64,000 bases of DNA from Loripinus fragilis (Eukaryota; Mollusca; Bivalvia; Lucinida; Lucinidae): positions 32,716,620 through 32,780,619 of the forward strand of contig OZ026520.1 of NCBI GenBank assembly GCA_964019695.1, given 5' to 3'. The position numbers and the translations under genes were made by a program. This document shows, in pieces, positions 23,401 to 38,400 of the stretch. The notes under the pieces are model-generated. The model was not told where the DNA came from. It ran no database searches and was given only the letters and a program-made list of their open reading frames with translations. Within the stretch, counting starts at the first letter, position 1; each line of letters begins with the position of its first letter.

Positions 23401-26400
23401 GTGAAACTGTTTCTATTTTCTTTATGTTGATTAGCAAAAATAATGTTTTCAACCAATATTGTTCAATTGGTACTAGTCCAATAAGAAAAACGCTTTTCAG
23501 GATAAGTCGAGTGTTGAACCTGCTATCTTTTTCATAGAAAAATTATCCTTTTCTTTGAAACTTTTCTTTGGTCATTTTTATGGGCAATCCTTTATTAAGA
23601 CTGTCTGAGATCCTTTATAGGCTGTAGCCCTGACCAGCGTATCTCGTAAAAAAGTCATCGATGCTTACCCCGAAAGTAGCAAAGCTGATTTTTTGCACAA
23701 CGAATATTTGAACATTCTGCAATACAAAACCACTGTATTGCAATTTGTTGCGAATTGCGAATCGCCGTATAAGCGACATTTGTATGGGAAACCGTTTTCC
23801 TTTAAATCGTAATAATGATTTAAACGCGTTGTTAAACATGTTATCACAGCAAATGGGATTGTAAATGATATCTATTTTGCCCAATATACACTATTGTACG
23901 TTATGAGGAGGGGGGAACATATTTTGATTTGCCTTATGCTAAAAATCTAGCTTGAAAACACAGACTGTCTATGCTATTCAAAGTTTGTGTTTGTTCGTTT
24001 CTGTTTGTTAAGTAATCTTCATGACCAAAAGGAATATAACAATTATTTTGTCATTAGTCGAGAGGCAAATATGCTTGCAACACTAAAAAATAAAGATTGA
24101 AATAATATACTCATTAATAAACCCATGTGACAAAAACAAACACAGGTACCCCATCAACAAAAAATGATTAAAGAAACATATGAGTCCAACAACGTGACAA
24201 TCATCCCACACAAGACTACAAGAGGATAAGAAACTATATCCAAATGACTTGTATTATAAACATGGTTAAGAAACAGTATGACTAACATTTTCTAACGAGG
24301 TGATTATGCTGCAAGTAAGAACTGAACAGACGTAAACAATGCACAAAGCACAAATAAAGAAACTTACACCACAAATCACTGAAAAGAATGTGTGTGTTTT
24401 CAGGTTATAAACACAGCTATCTATACTCGTATAAATTGATTGAAGGCTATTTTTACAAAAAAAAAAAGTAATTCTTTCCAGTCCTCCATGAGTCATCGCC
24501 GGGCGGTGATGGAAGATTTCATGAACAGAAAATCGAAATTAAAGGTATAATAGGTATACGTAGTTGTTAGACTATTGATGTCGTAGGCTGCAACAATGAA
24601 TGCAAGAAAGGCGACAAATATCAGGAATCGATACAATCAAGTACTACACCTGACCTAGGATACCACATGGCAAAGTGACAAAAATACAATTAAACGTCAC
24701 TAACAAGAATTAAGAGGTCAGTTCTTTCCCAGCAGGTGACCACAAGGCAGCAATGAACAGACGCGAAAGTATGACAAACACTAGACATAAATAACACAAA
24801 TGATCCGCAAAAGAAGTACCGCCTTCGAGCAGTATATAATGCAACTGAAACTGGCGCCAGTAAATATTTTACTGGCGCCAGTTTCAGTTGCATTATATAT
24901 CCAAGCGTAGTTTTAATTATGTTTTAATCTATTTTTGTTCCCACGCTTTTTTTTAAAAAAAGCAAAGGGGATATTGTAATCGCCTCCATCCATCCATCTG
25001 TCTGTCCGTTTTGCTACCTCCTCCTAAACCATTGGACGAATTTCAACCAAATTTGGTGTGTGGGTTACTCACATGAATGGCGCGTGCAACGTCAAACTTT
25101 TTGGCCCCGCTCCCTGGGGCCCTAGGGAGGGGTCAAAAGGTCAAATATCATTTAATTTCAATTACAAAGTCAATTACAAAGATTTGTGTACCAAACTTTG
25201 TGTGTACTATCAAATGAAGATACAAAACATATCAGACGGGATTTTCATTCTGTCGCCTGGGTCATACCCAAGGGTAGGGACTTTAGGGCGCTGGGGGTGC
25301 CCAGGGTGTCAAAAATTATTTATTTCAAACATGGTCATGTGGCACATCAAATCGACTGGGATGAAGAGCAGAACAGAATGCAAGTATTTTTCTTTAACTA
25401 TGGTCAAGCTGGTCAAATATCGTTAAATTTTGACTACCATGTCAATCCTAAGATTTTTATTCCAATTTTTGTGTGCGTTCTTACAAATAAAAGATAGAAA
25501 ACATATTGAACAGAATTTTCATTCTGTTGCTGAGGTCATGCCCCAGGGGTGGGACTTGGGGGTGCTGGGCGGGTCAAAAATTTAGGCGTGGGGATTTGTG
25601 ATGGCGCCCCATCGACTGCGCATTCTAGTTTGTCTTTGTCTTTTTCTTTTCCTATTTTTTTCTTTTTTCTTTTTCTTTTTTGCCTCTTTTTTCTTTCATT
25701 GTCAGTCGTGATGTCTCTTTTGACTATTTTATTCATTCTTTAGATTTGTATTTGATTTTAATGGACTAGTATCTGTGCTTTGACATATTTAAACAATTTG
25801 GCTACCTTTCAAAATGTTTTGATAATACGTGTAAAACATACAAATATGCCAAATTAAAGACATCAAGCTTACAAAAACTGCATACTTCATAAAACAAAAT
25901 TGCATTAGATTTGTTGGAGAGCCATATATGACTTTTTAGATGTGAACAAGTAATATATGTACCCCAAACTATACTATAGACATTCACGTATGCATTCAAG
26001 TAAAATATGTGTGAAAAGTTAATATTGTGCATCCAAATGCCGCTGTGGAGGTACTGAAACTTACTAGACTGTTTATCCCTTGTTTTGATTTTTTAAAATA
26101 TAAAGTGATGATTTATTAATACACTTTGGTATTGAAAGAAATTTCAATAAATCCATATATGGATATATCAGTATGTCGTTCAAGTAATGCCATAACAGTA
26201 TGCAAGTATGGAAATTCTAGTTGCCATGGTGATAGTTTTATTATAAAAGGTATGGCAAATTAGTCCGTGTTGTCTTGTTGCTAGGCAGCCGTCTATAATT
26301 ACGAATAAAAATTTCTGACCAGTTTTTAGAAAGGGGATTATAATGTTGTATTGAACAATCATCGTTGTTAATGTTTTAAGTCTTTTCTTTCAGATTTATA

Positions 26401-29400
26401 ATATAGAAGGTGATGAAAATAAGCATTCATTTTTTGTCTTTAGATTCGCTTTGAGGACTTTAATGTGTCACTTGACTGAAATGAAGCATACTACCATACA
26501 CTCTTTTACATTTCACACAGTTGACATCACAAAATACATTCTTAAACACAGTTAATGCTAATTTTTAGAGAATAGAAATAACAAACTCATAAATAAATTG
26601 ACCACAAACCTCTATACTTATAGAAATGTGATATTGTACATGATAAGACATTGGGACAGTTGAACATTTTATTGTAATTGTAAAACATTATAATACACTA
26701 AATACATTGGCATTCCACATTATAACATTTAATATATCCTTAAAAGTAAATTAAAGACTACATGTATATAACATTCAATTGATGTATAGTGTGACAGGAC
26801 AGACAGAAGATCAACAGATAAGCCACCAACACTGCCCTCCACGTGTGTTGATTTTTGAAATCAGTCAACCGATTATAAATGTCAAAAGTTTCTTACGCTT
26901 TTCGCCCAATAACTATGTAATGAAACACAATGGTGCCATCCCATATCAACTTTATTTACATGTAGGCTATTATCGCATACTTAGAAAAAGTGCGTAACCG
27001 TTCAGGATGACCTTAACATTGCGATGTGTTTTTTGCATTTCTACCCTTCTGATTCGCCAGAACAATGCATTGCGAATCGATTTTACAGCCTATGTGCTCA
27101 TATTCAAGGCCATCATAAAGTGTCCATTCTTACGTGATAGCACATTTTATGCTGTGAAATAGGCACACGGACGTCCCACTACATACGCAAGCATTTTAAA
27201 CGTGACCTGTTAGTAGGATAAGGAATGGTCCCCAAAAATACGTTTTCATACCTTAGTGCGGCGGCAGCCATATTGGATATTGAATCTTACCCAAACAGGC
27301 AGCAACATAATCTTTGGACAATTATGATGTGTTTGTGTGAAAATAACCAAATTGAGTCGTGGCAGATTCAGAAGGGAGAAAACGAAACATTACGTTTTAT
27401 CTGGTTACATATGGTACACACCATTGCATGCGTAATGCTAAAGAAACAGTTCTTTGAAATTGAAAATAATACTCAAAACTTTTAAAACAAACACATTGTC
27501 ATTCCTGAAAGGTAGTTTGATTTCAATTTGATAACGCGTTGCTGAGATAATAGCGTTTGTATTTAACGCATGCATACATATGACACACATAGGCTACCAT
27601 ACTTTATTAGCTCTAGTGGCTTTATGCAATTCCGAGAAGCTTGCTTGCTATACAGTAGTTTCGTATGCACCATATATACTTCTTCAAATTTATACCATAA
27701 CAATCCCTGCTACTTTCCGGGTAACCATTTTTGATTTTTTTTCACCCTGGGCCCCAGCCTTTTATCTACTAGTAGTAATCATAGAATTTTATAGTATTTG
27801 ATATTTAAAACCACTAATATAGGACAGAGTATTTTGAAAGTTATTCAAGAGTTTCATACTGTATGCATAGTTCTGTATATTGGACGTTCTGGCCCAGTGG
27901 TGGGGTCATTGACTGCAACGTATTTAATTTAGACACTAAACTACTGGGCCAAAACACCCAATATAAAGACTGCGTACAGTATGAAAAGCTTGAATAACTT
28001 TCAAAATACTCTGTCCTCCGATTTCAAACTTTGTGCACATTAAAGGACTGGTATTTTTGCATTTTATCAAAAGTAAGCATAAATTCCAGAACATAAGCAA
28101 AAATTTTTTTCATCCACTTTTCAGGAAAAAAATCACATTTTTTGCATAGCTCTGGCGCTGTAACGACTAGCACCCAACCCACAAAATTTTGTTAAGCAGA
28201 TATATCGTACAGCTGGATTTATAAGTGATAATTAAATTTGCAATGAATATTTTCAGAAGTACAAAAGTGACCAAATTGTGAAATACAACTTTTTTATATG
28301 TTCACATGTGAAATATACATTGTATTTAATCAATTTCTGTTTTCATTATTTTGTATATAATAAAATGACAACTTTAAATAAAAACCCTATGGTATGTCAT
28401 ACTATTAAACATATATATATGTGTGTTCAATTTCCGTACATATGGGTCACAAATGAGATTTTAATATTCATTTAATATGCGTGAAAACCTCCTTTATTTG
28501 TCAATGCTGTCGTATATAGTCATGCTAGAGATCTTGAATTTGGTCTGAGTCTTTCTCTACGTTCATACATGTAGCGTATGCGATGAGCGAGGGCTCTTAG
28601 GTGATGGTCTGTGCATTTGCATCTTTGCTCGAAAATGCGATAAGTACAAAAATCTACAAGTGCTGGGTTATATGCATAAGCAATGTACAAACGTTACTTT
28701 TATGGCACTGTCTTACAATTTTCCATCTAAACGAATATAATCAAGGATCATTGACACTTGCTATGGGTAAATGCCTATGATTTTCAGTAAAAATAAAAGT
28801 TTGTCAATCGTCCCTTTCTTCGCCTTGAAGCTACCCTGACCTGAGTACTTTATGGCTGTGTAATCCATTTTAGATATTAAATGCTTCAATGATGTAAAAT
28901 TTTGGGTAGAACAATCAGTTTTACATTAAGATATATAGAAATCCAAAAACATTTTTTATAATATCATTCCCCCCCAACCCCCCCCCACCCTTGTGCCAGC
29001 AAAAGCTTTTGCATGTATATGTGTTACCATATTTTACACATTGTATGGAAGAAGCTTGCTGGCACACGGGGGGAAAGATTTTCAGCAGCCCAAAAACCCA
29101 GGGCCTAAGCCCATAAAATGCCTTTTCCACCAAATAAGAAAATAATGACAGTAATGAAGTTCTCTAGAACCAACCTCCTAAATTGCTTTATATTCTGTGC
29201 TAGTTTAATATAAAGTACTTAAAGATTAAAAGTAGAATTAGCAAGGCTTTATGCATTTTTTTTTCATAAGAAAAATCTCACTGTTATTAAATGACACATT
29301 ATTTTGCAAACGTCCTGTACTTATATATTTGCATGCTAGGGAATTGTTCATATTTTTATTTTCGTCTGCTGACTTTCTTCAAAATTAAGTTTTTAAAAAT

Positions 29401-32400
29401 AAACCACCCAGGACGACCATCAGAGTGTCAAACTGTTTGGATCCAGATCAAGACCGACATTCTGTTGGTATTCATCTGGATTCAAACTGTTTGCAAAAGG
29501 CTATTGGCAGACGACAAAATTATCCACTGGCATGCAAAGAGTTATAACGGGTAAATACTTTAGTGTTCAATATATTGTCTCATATAGGGATATACATGCA
29601 TATTTATACCATAAATATTCGGACACTTTAAATACATTCAACATGCTATGCCCTTTAAACAAAGCAAAAGTAATATTCAAAGGATCTAGTTAGAATCAGT
29701 TTTACTTTCCAATGCTAAATGGGACACTTTCATTCCTTCAAAAAGATTTATTTCTTTTGTTGAGCTTTCAGTTTTGTATTATTTACGGTACATGTAGTCA
29801 AAAATGTATAGGTAACTTCTGAATTGTCTCCCCAAAATTTATTTTATTACAAAATATTTTTTGTTTTTAAAACAATTTCATCAATTATCGTGATTCGTTA
29901 ATACTCTGCGTATGATATGTTCAATAGATATCACCATGCCTACTAAATAAATCAAGAAAACGTGCAGAAATCACTTTTTAAAGCACTTTTTATTTTCATA
30001 AAATTTCAGACCCCCTCCCCTTTCTGTCCGCCATAACTCTCGAATGCATAGGAATTTTGCAAATATTTTGCTAGCTGGCTCTTGCCATTAGATTCACCTA
30101 TTGCACTGATACTACATGCACCACACTAGAAGCCCAGAAGCAGCGTTCTGAGAATCAGAAAAATAGGCGTATAAGGCCCAAACCGTCAATGATCCTTTGA
30201 TAAACTCTAACTTGAGACCACTTAAAATAAGAGGGACATTTCTAAAGTGCGAAGCATGGTATCATATTTACATTTTCGAAGCAATCCCTTAATGGATCTT
30301 TAGATTTTTGCAACCGTTCATAGTCGCATGAATTACTCAAATGTGATTTACAACTGCCAAGCTCACTTGCTCGTGCAATACGCTTCAAACATCGAACCCA
30401 TTCGCCAGAAGTGATACTGGTGTTGTGATTGACAGCGAGCCACACCTGAGTCGCACGTCCAAAACAAGCCTCTTGTTTGCCCCATTGGATGTCCGTGTTC
30501 AAGCTAGCTGTTCAGCTTTTCCGTTTTACACTCTGACAAAATCTGTAATGCGATTATGTTTTAAATACAAAGCTGCTTTTATTCGTAAATTAAAAATTGT
30601 TTTTATATTTAAGATATTTATAACAAAATGTAAATATAAGTAATAAATTCAATTTTTTAGAATGTTCATGGAATCAAGAATACTTTGGGTCTCTTGCAAA
30701 GTAAAGTGAAGCTGAAGGGCTTAACTTCACTTTGCAAGAGCTCCAAAGTAATCATGATTCCATTAACATTCCAAAAATCGAATTCATTTCTTAAATAAGT
30801 TCCAATGCTTTGATTAAATGTGAGCATTTTCACTTAAAGACCTTGACCTGCCAAACTGATGATCGGCAAACCGTCGTCACCATTTTGCATACCAGTGTCT
30901 GAACAATGTTAGAATAAATAAGTATGCGAAATTTGATCTATATATACTATCTGGTTCAAGAGTAATGAGCATTTCAAAAACTGTCCATAACCAACTTGAC
31001 TGATAGTCGACAAAGCCTTGTCCATCCAAAAAAAATGTTATGCATGCTAGTTGTTAGACAATGTTATCATGCATACATATGCACAATTCTATCAAAATAT
31101 ACCATGAGGTTTAAGCGTTATGTTCTTTTTCACTATATGCTAACGGACGGACTCACGCGGTGATTATATTGCACACCTACATTCTATCAGAAAACAAGAA
31201 TTCAACGGCTACTTGATGGTTTGATCTTTGAGGAAAAGGACTTGGCATGCATGCACAGCGCATGCTTGGATTGAGTAGGTGTTTACACCCTCCCTTGGAA
31301 TTTTAAGCAAAATGTTTGGAAATTCGAAGAGAAATTCGGGATCTTATTTATGATCATGATTTGACTAATTATTGATTTGGTGCTAAATTACTTTATATCA
31401 AAATTTGATGCAATCGCTGCATGCACGACTTACGGCTTTACATCCAAAAAATATGAAAGCCTGGTAAAGACTTCTTAGTTCCTACTTCTTACTTCTCAGT
31501 TCCTTCTTCTTAGTTCCTACTTTATAGAGAAATGGTAAACTTTCAGAACTGGACTTTTTGCGATTTTTTATACTGTTACTTTAAATTGGGTCACTGCAGG
31601 AGCACGAAATATGCCTTTGAGTTTATATTTTGCTTTATTTGTAGCGAATAATGTATAAAAAAAATAGTTTGTCCCGCAAATATGTTGACTTGTTTAGTTC
31701 TGTATTTAAGAAAAATTATTTCTGATGCCACTATCTCTACTTTTCAAAAAGTGGGTGGGGTAACTCAACCCTCATACTCTGTCGAAGGCATGACTTTTCT
31801 CACAATATCACTTTAGCCATCACAAAGTCGTTTGGTTTCTGCTCTCAATGAATTCTTACTTTTTTGTTGCCACTGTTTTAAATTGAATTATCACATGACG
31901 TCGCGTCAGGAAGTGATATAACGCCATGCAATAAAATCGATAAACCACTAGTGGTTTACAGATTAGTGCGTAACGTAATGACGTCCATTCTAACGTTGAG
32001 AAAAATACGAGGGCTGTTCAAATATGAATGCAATCCGCTTCATAACTTTCTTCACATATATGCTTCGACAAAATGTCATACCTTTCTGGAAAGAATTATT
32101 TGTCGCCTTAAAAATGGTACCAAACATAAAGAAACACTCACTATATTTTTCGAGTTACAGACGCTTATATAAAGGTCATTCCTGTATACTGAAGTTTTTC
32201 TGAAGCAAATTGCCATACACGTTTTGGTACATGTGCGGATATAGTGTCATATATTTGTAAGTTTGAGACAAAAGTGCACCAAATTTTAGATACAAGTTTA
32301 ATGTACATTGACAAAGTTGCTTGCAGGAAAAAGTTTATATGATTCTGTTTCGATCTCGAGTAAATAGGCACGTTTGTGACGCCATTAATTTTATGATAAA

Positions 32401-35400
32401 CGCCATTTTGAGTTATCTTCTGGTGATGCAATAATGAACATCGCTGTGTCCTTTTCTTTGCGTTTTGCTTAAAACATGCTTAATATGTCAGAAGGAAGTT
32501 TTCAAAATGCTCCGTCCTCTATTTACATAGTTATCACATTTTATATCATTTTTCAAGCACTTTTCTGCTTCTTAATGACGTGTTTGCATTAATTAAAATA
32601 TGTTCAATATGTCTAGTACTCAAGACCAGGTGAGTAATTTTATTGTAAATAATGCCTATTTTGGTTAAACTTAAAGTTAACGTCCAAATTTATTTCAAAA
32701 CCACAATGTTATGGCAACAAAATTAAGTTCAATAAACCCTTCACTTTTGGCAGTTTTGACTTAATAAAAAATGCTTTTCAGCGTTTAAAAATTACCCACT
32801 ATCCTTCACCGATTTGCAGCAACAACTCAGTATGAGCGATCAACACATTGTCTTTGAGTTAAAACTAGTTAAAATGTTGTTTCGTGCATTTTATTAGAGA
32901 AAAAAATGACCGAAAACTGAAAGGTGGTGTTTTGTTTATCATTTATCTACAAACATAAGGAGACTTCAGTAAAAACGATTCGGTGTAATTTAACAAAAAC
33001 ATGTCGGATTTCCGCAACTTTCACAGAATCATTATATAAGTATAAGGGGATGCTTCCTTAAAAATTTCAAGAAATTTCACCGATTTATCGAAGAATTATA
33101 CGCTCGCATATATCACTCGTATATTCGAAGCATTGAGTTTGTTAGTATACTAAAGCCTCCCTCATTCAAACGACTATAACTCAATAAGTATACTGTATTT
33201 TTCTTTAGGTCTGGTGCCAGTTTAAAAATGAAATATAATCCTTTATAGAAAAGTTTACCGTTTTGTCGTAGCATATATGTGACGAAAGTTATGAAGCTAC
33301 TTGCATTCATATTTGGACAGCCCTCGTATGACATAATCGTGACATTTCAAGACAAAAATGCGTGTTTACTAATTTTACTGTCATATGATAAATATAATCT
33401 AACATTCGTGCTCCTGTATTATTGAATTTATCAAACAAGTTGCAAAAAGCGATAAAATACTCTGCAAGCCTCGCATTTTATCACTTTTCCTTAATTCGTT
33501 TAATAAATTCATTAAAACATGAACACTTATGTAAGATCCTCTATATAAACCAGAGCGTCAATTCATAACTAAACTTATTCTACCCCATGGGATGATGTTA
33601 ATAGTTATCTTCCCATTGATCTGGCCCCTAGCTTATAAAAACCTCGTTCATGCCCGACTCAAATGAGCACGAAAGAGCTACGTGCATTAAGGGGCTTTTT
33701 TGACCTCATATGAGGCTAAAATATATAAAATTGTTTTTCACCAATTTCTCCTTATTACTTCATAAGAACAATAACCAAGTGTAAAAGTCTCAAATTACTT
33801 TGGCTTTTACCGTTGCTATGGTAACAAAAATTGCCGCCAAAATAGGCTGCAAAATACTTAATTGACCATTTTGGAGCAGAATTGAGAGGCTTGACAGAGA
33901 AATTAACATAGAGCAAAAGCAAATACCAAATAGATATTTTAACAGAAATTGAGAATTACCACGACACACAACATATTAAAAGAATTTTGGGGTATTTAGC
34001 TGTGCTGATATCAGATTCTTAAAAATTCTGTCTCCAAAAGCTTTAAATTTGGTCCAAAATGGCAAATACTCTATTTTAAGCCTATTTTGTTGGACAATTT
34101 TGTTACCATAGCAACGGTAAAAATTAATTAAATGCTGAAATTTTACATTTCAGTTTTTCTTCTAAAAACCAATCAAAAGAAATTGTTGCGAAGCAACTTT
34201 CAATTTTTTGCTCTAGAGGGGGCTAAATTAGTCCCTTAATGCACGTACCCCTTTCAACTGCTCATAAAAACTAAAATATTGACAAATGAAGAAGTATCTT
34301 GCTTAAAGTCTCTCAGAAGTTGTATTTTTCATGCTAATAAATGTTACAATTCCAAAAATTGTTGGCATTTTAACATTTACGAACAGGATAAATTTCATGC
34401 TCAGCTGAGTTGAGCATAGAAAAAGTTTTATAACCTCAGGGCTTGACTTACAAATTTTGGTTTCAAAATAAAGACCAAAAAGTGTGTTTGTCAAAAATAC
34501 CAACACAGAGCATGTTAGAACTACTACCATTTATATGTTTTCAAAATATGTGCATTGTGACACGCGAGTTTCAGTTGTAGAAACAAATGCATTGCCTTGC
34601 TATCTAAATGGTTTTTACATTGTTGTCCCCGTGTTTAGTTATTAGAAACAAGAACTCTGTCATTTATGGTAAAATGACTTTTCCAGATGATGGCCTACGA
34701 AATGGTTCAAAATGATCTAATTTCATCAAATATTGTAAATGTTATGCACACTTTCTAAAAGGTAAAATGTTACCTATTTCATGGAAATTTTGCTTTTTCC
34801 AGTATACAAACAGTACATTCATTTTATACTTAGCAGTAAAATCAATGCATATAAAACCCCGTAGCACTTTTTTTTATTTCCTCTGGTTTTTTTTTCATTC
34901 ACTTAATGCATTTCATTTCAGAATTTCAAACGCCCATAACTTTCTTATTTGTGAACGAAAACGTCAAGTGTGGATAACGCATTTTCTTAGTTCGAACGTG
35001 ACAAATATTTTGGTACCAAAATTATTTGGGTTTGCTTAAATTTTTCGTTTTTGCATTTTCGGCACGTTCTTTTTCATTGTGTGAGACATTGCATGATGCC
35101 TATGAGAAGTATAAAATTTAAAGAAAATTTACTTTTTTGAGGTAAATACCAAATATATATTACATCGAGTGTGTTGAAAACTTCAGAATGTTCACGAGTG
35201 AAATACCAAAATTAAAAAAGTAAATATCCTTTATGTTTTTCACAATAACGTACTTTTGTATGCATTACATCATCTTCGTGAAATTTTTGTCCTAAGATAG
35301 AGAAAAAATAGCTGCTTAAATTTACACTAAACATAAATGGGTTTGCCAATCGGTTACGGAGATAAAATACCACGCAATGTTCTTTCCAAATACCCCTCAT

Positions 35401-38400
35401 ATATATAGCACCATCAGTACGATAGGATAAACAATTAGGAAATAATCTTACCCAGCCGTCTACGCTTAAACATCTTGCTTTAGATGAGTTAACATCAACT
35501 CGAACAGAATAGATCCTAAACACCACGGTTATTGCTAGAAGCCTGTAAAAAACAACACCAGTAGCAGATTAATTCAATGGTATTATAGAAATGAAAATAA
35601 ATCTACTGTAAATTCGGAAATTTTGCGAGAATTTATTTTCGCAAATAGCGTTAAAACATACATTTTGGACGTAAAATTTTGCGACCAGATATACCAGTAA
35701 ACGGAAGAGTGATTTTGCCATATCGAGGGAGTTTTATTTTCACGAAGCTTCCCATTTGAGAAGTTTCGCGAAAATAAAACCCTTGCGAAAATTTCCGAAT
35801 TTACAGTAGTTGGCTTTGCTGCACCAAAAAAAATATACACATTTCTTTTGTTAAAAAAAAGCAAGCGCGTTTGATCATGATATACCACAGTCACACGCTG
35901 CAGAGCAACCTACGGGACCATGAGGTAGAGCCACAGAACAATAGCAACCACAAAACACCAGAAACACCAGGAAGACAAACAAAGAAAAGCAATTAGCTCT
36001 CTCTCCCTGTAAAGAGATGATTGCAAAACTAGAAAGGACACAAGGCAACGCACAAAAAAACCTGAAACAAACACAGACCCCCATAATGAGAGCAACGGTC
36101 AAAAACAACAGAGCCACCACCTTAGAACATGCAAGCTTTAAACAAACTATGATAATATACTATTATTGACTTCAATGAGGTAGACATGATTATTTAATGT
36201 TCCCTGAATAAGTGATAATACACCAAGGCCGCTAGGTTGAGGTGAATAAAACTTTTAATGGTAGAAAAATCCTCATGTCTATTGGAATGGAAGTCAATAA
36301 CTGTCGTTTTGGTATATGACTTTTCAACTAAGAATGAAAATTTCCTACTTTCACTTAAGCTGTTGAAATTATGTTCAACCTTCAACCTAAGGACTCTCTC
36401 TCAAGTTTTGTCAACTGTTATTAAAATATTTTAATGTAGTAGTTTGCATTTTGAAATGTATATTAATTTTCTGAATGTTGAACGTAAAATTTAATCATAA
36501 AACTTTTCTTTTACATTTTTTTTTCAAACAAAGATAAATGAACAAACAAAACAAAACATTTGTTAAAATTCATGAAAGTCTTTAGTTTACCTGTTGGGAT
36601 GTCGAACAGCAAATCATAGTCTATGTCGACTGGGCAGCCCGTGTAAATTTTGTGACGATTTTTGGTGACCTATACCAAAATAAACTTTGGGTCATATGTA
36701 ACAATTTGAACCAGTTCGCCCATTTGAGTTCCGCGTCTGGTCCGAGTAATGACGTCATCAAAATGGCGGCCACAGTGCTACTTATGTACACATATAAGAC
36801 ATCGTATCTAAAGCAATAGTTGAGGGAGAATTTATGGCTAGAAATGATTTGTCGTCTTTATTTAACTGTTTGGACGTCAAACAATACGAAAAAGATGGGC
36901 TCCATTTTTCCAGACGCCTAGAGTCCATTTGGGGCTCCCAAATCGATAAATTTGACCCTTGTTCTGGTTTAGTTAATTTGGGGCTATTCTATACAAAATA
37001 TGAAGTGAATTAGGTTTTAAATTCCTAGATTGGAAAAAAAATCTATTTTTGGCGTCCTTATTTTAATTGAAATAGGCCTAGAGCCGAATTATGCAGCTGT
37101 TATCGTACACAACATTTGTGACCTTATAGTCTATGTCGAATGGGAATCTCGTGCAAATTTTGTGACGATTTTTGGTGACCTATATCAAACATATACCTAA
37201 CATTTTAAACCAGTTCACACATCTGAAATCTGCGTCGGGACCGAATAATGACGTCATCAAAATGGCCGCTTAAGTGCTACTTATGCACATATACATAAGT
37301 AATTAGATTCAAAGCACTAGTTATGTGGGAATTTCTTGCTGGAATCAATTTTTTGTCTTTATTTGATCGATTTGGTGTCTTCTGATACGGCGGCTAATTT
37401 CGTACGGTTTTGGATGCGCTAGTAATTTACTTACCTCCAGCCTCATTCGTGGCTACGGCGCATTCGCCATAACGTTTAGGTACCAGTACTGTTTCTTTCA
37501 ACGGCTTTTGTAAGCCGCTTCGTGATTGGATAATCGATTTATGTAAGGAGAAACACAGATAGGGTGAGGTAGGCTAATTGCATACACATGCGGCAAATGT
37601 CGTACGGGACAGCGGGAAATTTCGTACACAATACTGCTATAGAATAATGTGCTTAATATTTAATATTTCGCATTCAGAATGTTTGCAACACCTGTTCCGT
37701 TAATGAAATATCGTATTATCTACATCCTAAAAAGATTTTACTTACTTTTCATAGCTTCCTCTTTCAACCACCCAGTTTCAAATTTGGTCTTAGTCAATTG
37801 ACACATTGTGTCAATGATCACTTAAAAAAGTAGAACTCTAGTTAATTGTGAAAATGCAATAAATATTTGTTTAAAGAAGTGGTTTATTTATATCTGTAGG
37901 CCTACTGTCTGTGTTAAAGAGAGGAAATTTGAGAGACCCGTTGAAAGCAGTTGAATTGCTGAAACGTACTTTGAGTAAGTTACCGAAAGCGCATTTTGAG
38001 ACCCTTTGAAAGTAGATGAATTACCAAAACACACTTTGTATTTACATTTTTTTTGCGATATGAGCCTACTTTGAATCGTCTATCACCATGCATACAACGT
38101 CGTCCATACGCTGTATCCATGATGCTGTCATTTTCAGTTTGATTGCGGTATATGAGCAGCGAAGGAAAAGCAAGCCTGTACAAACGCGCATTCTCACAAG
38201 AGGGCACACTGAAAACATACTACTAGCTAGCTGTGGAGCCTTTTCACGGTTAATTTAATTTATGTCAGATCGCACAAGTGTCACTAATTAAAAGGGATTA
38301 TCTCCTCAGAATATTGAGCAATCAATCAGTATAAACGGATGAAAATAGCTATCACACTCCTTGAAACACTGGACAATAAACATGCCCAGGTCCGAGGTCA

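Noticed and set aside
30242..30502. 86-codon ORF as a host exon on the minus strand
   Set aside because: No splice-site phase fits the mucolipin exons around it and I recognise no domain. Chance opening remains likeliest.
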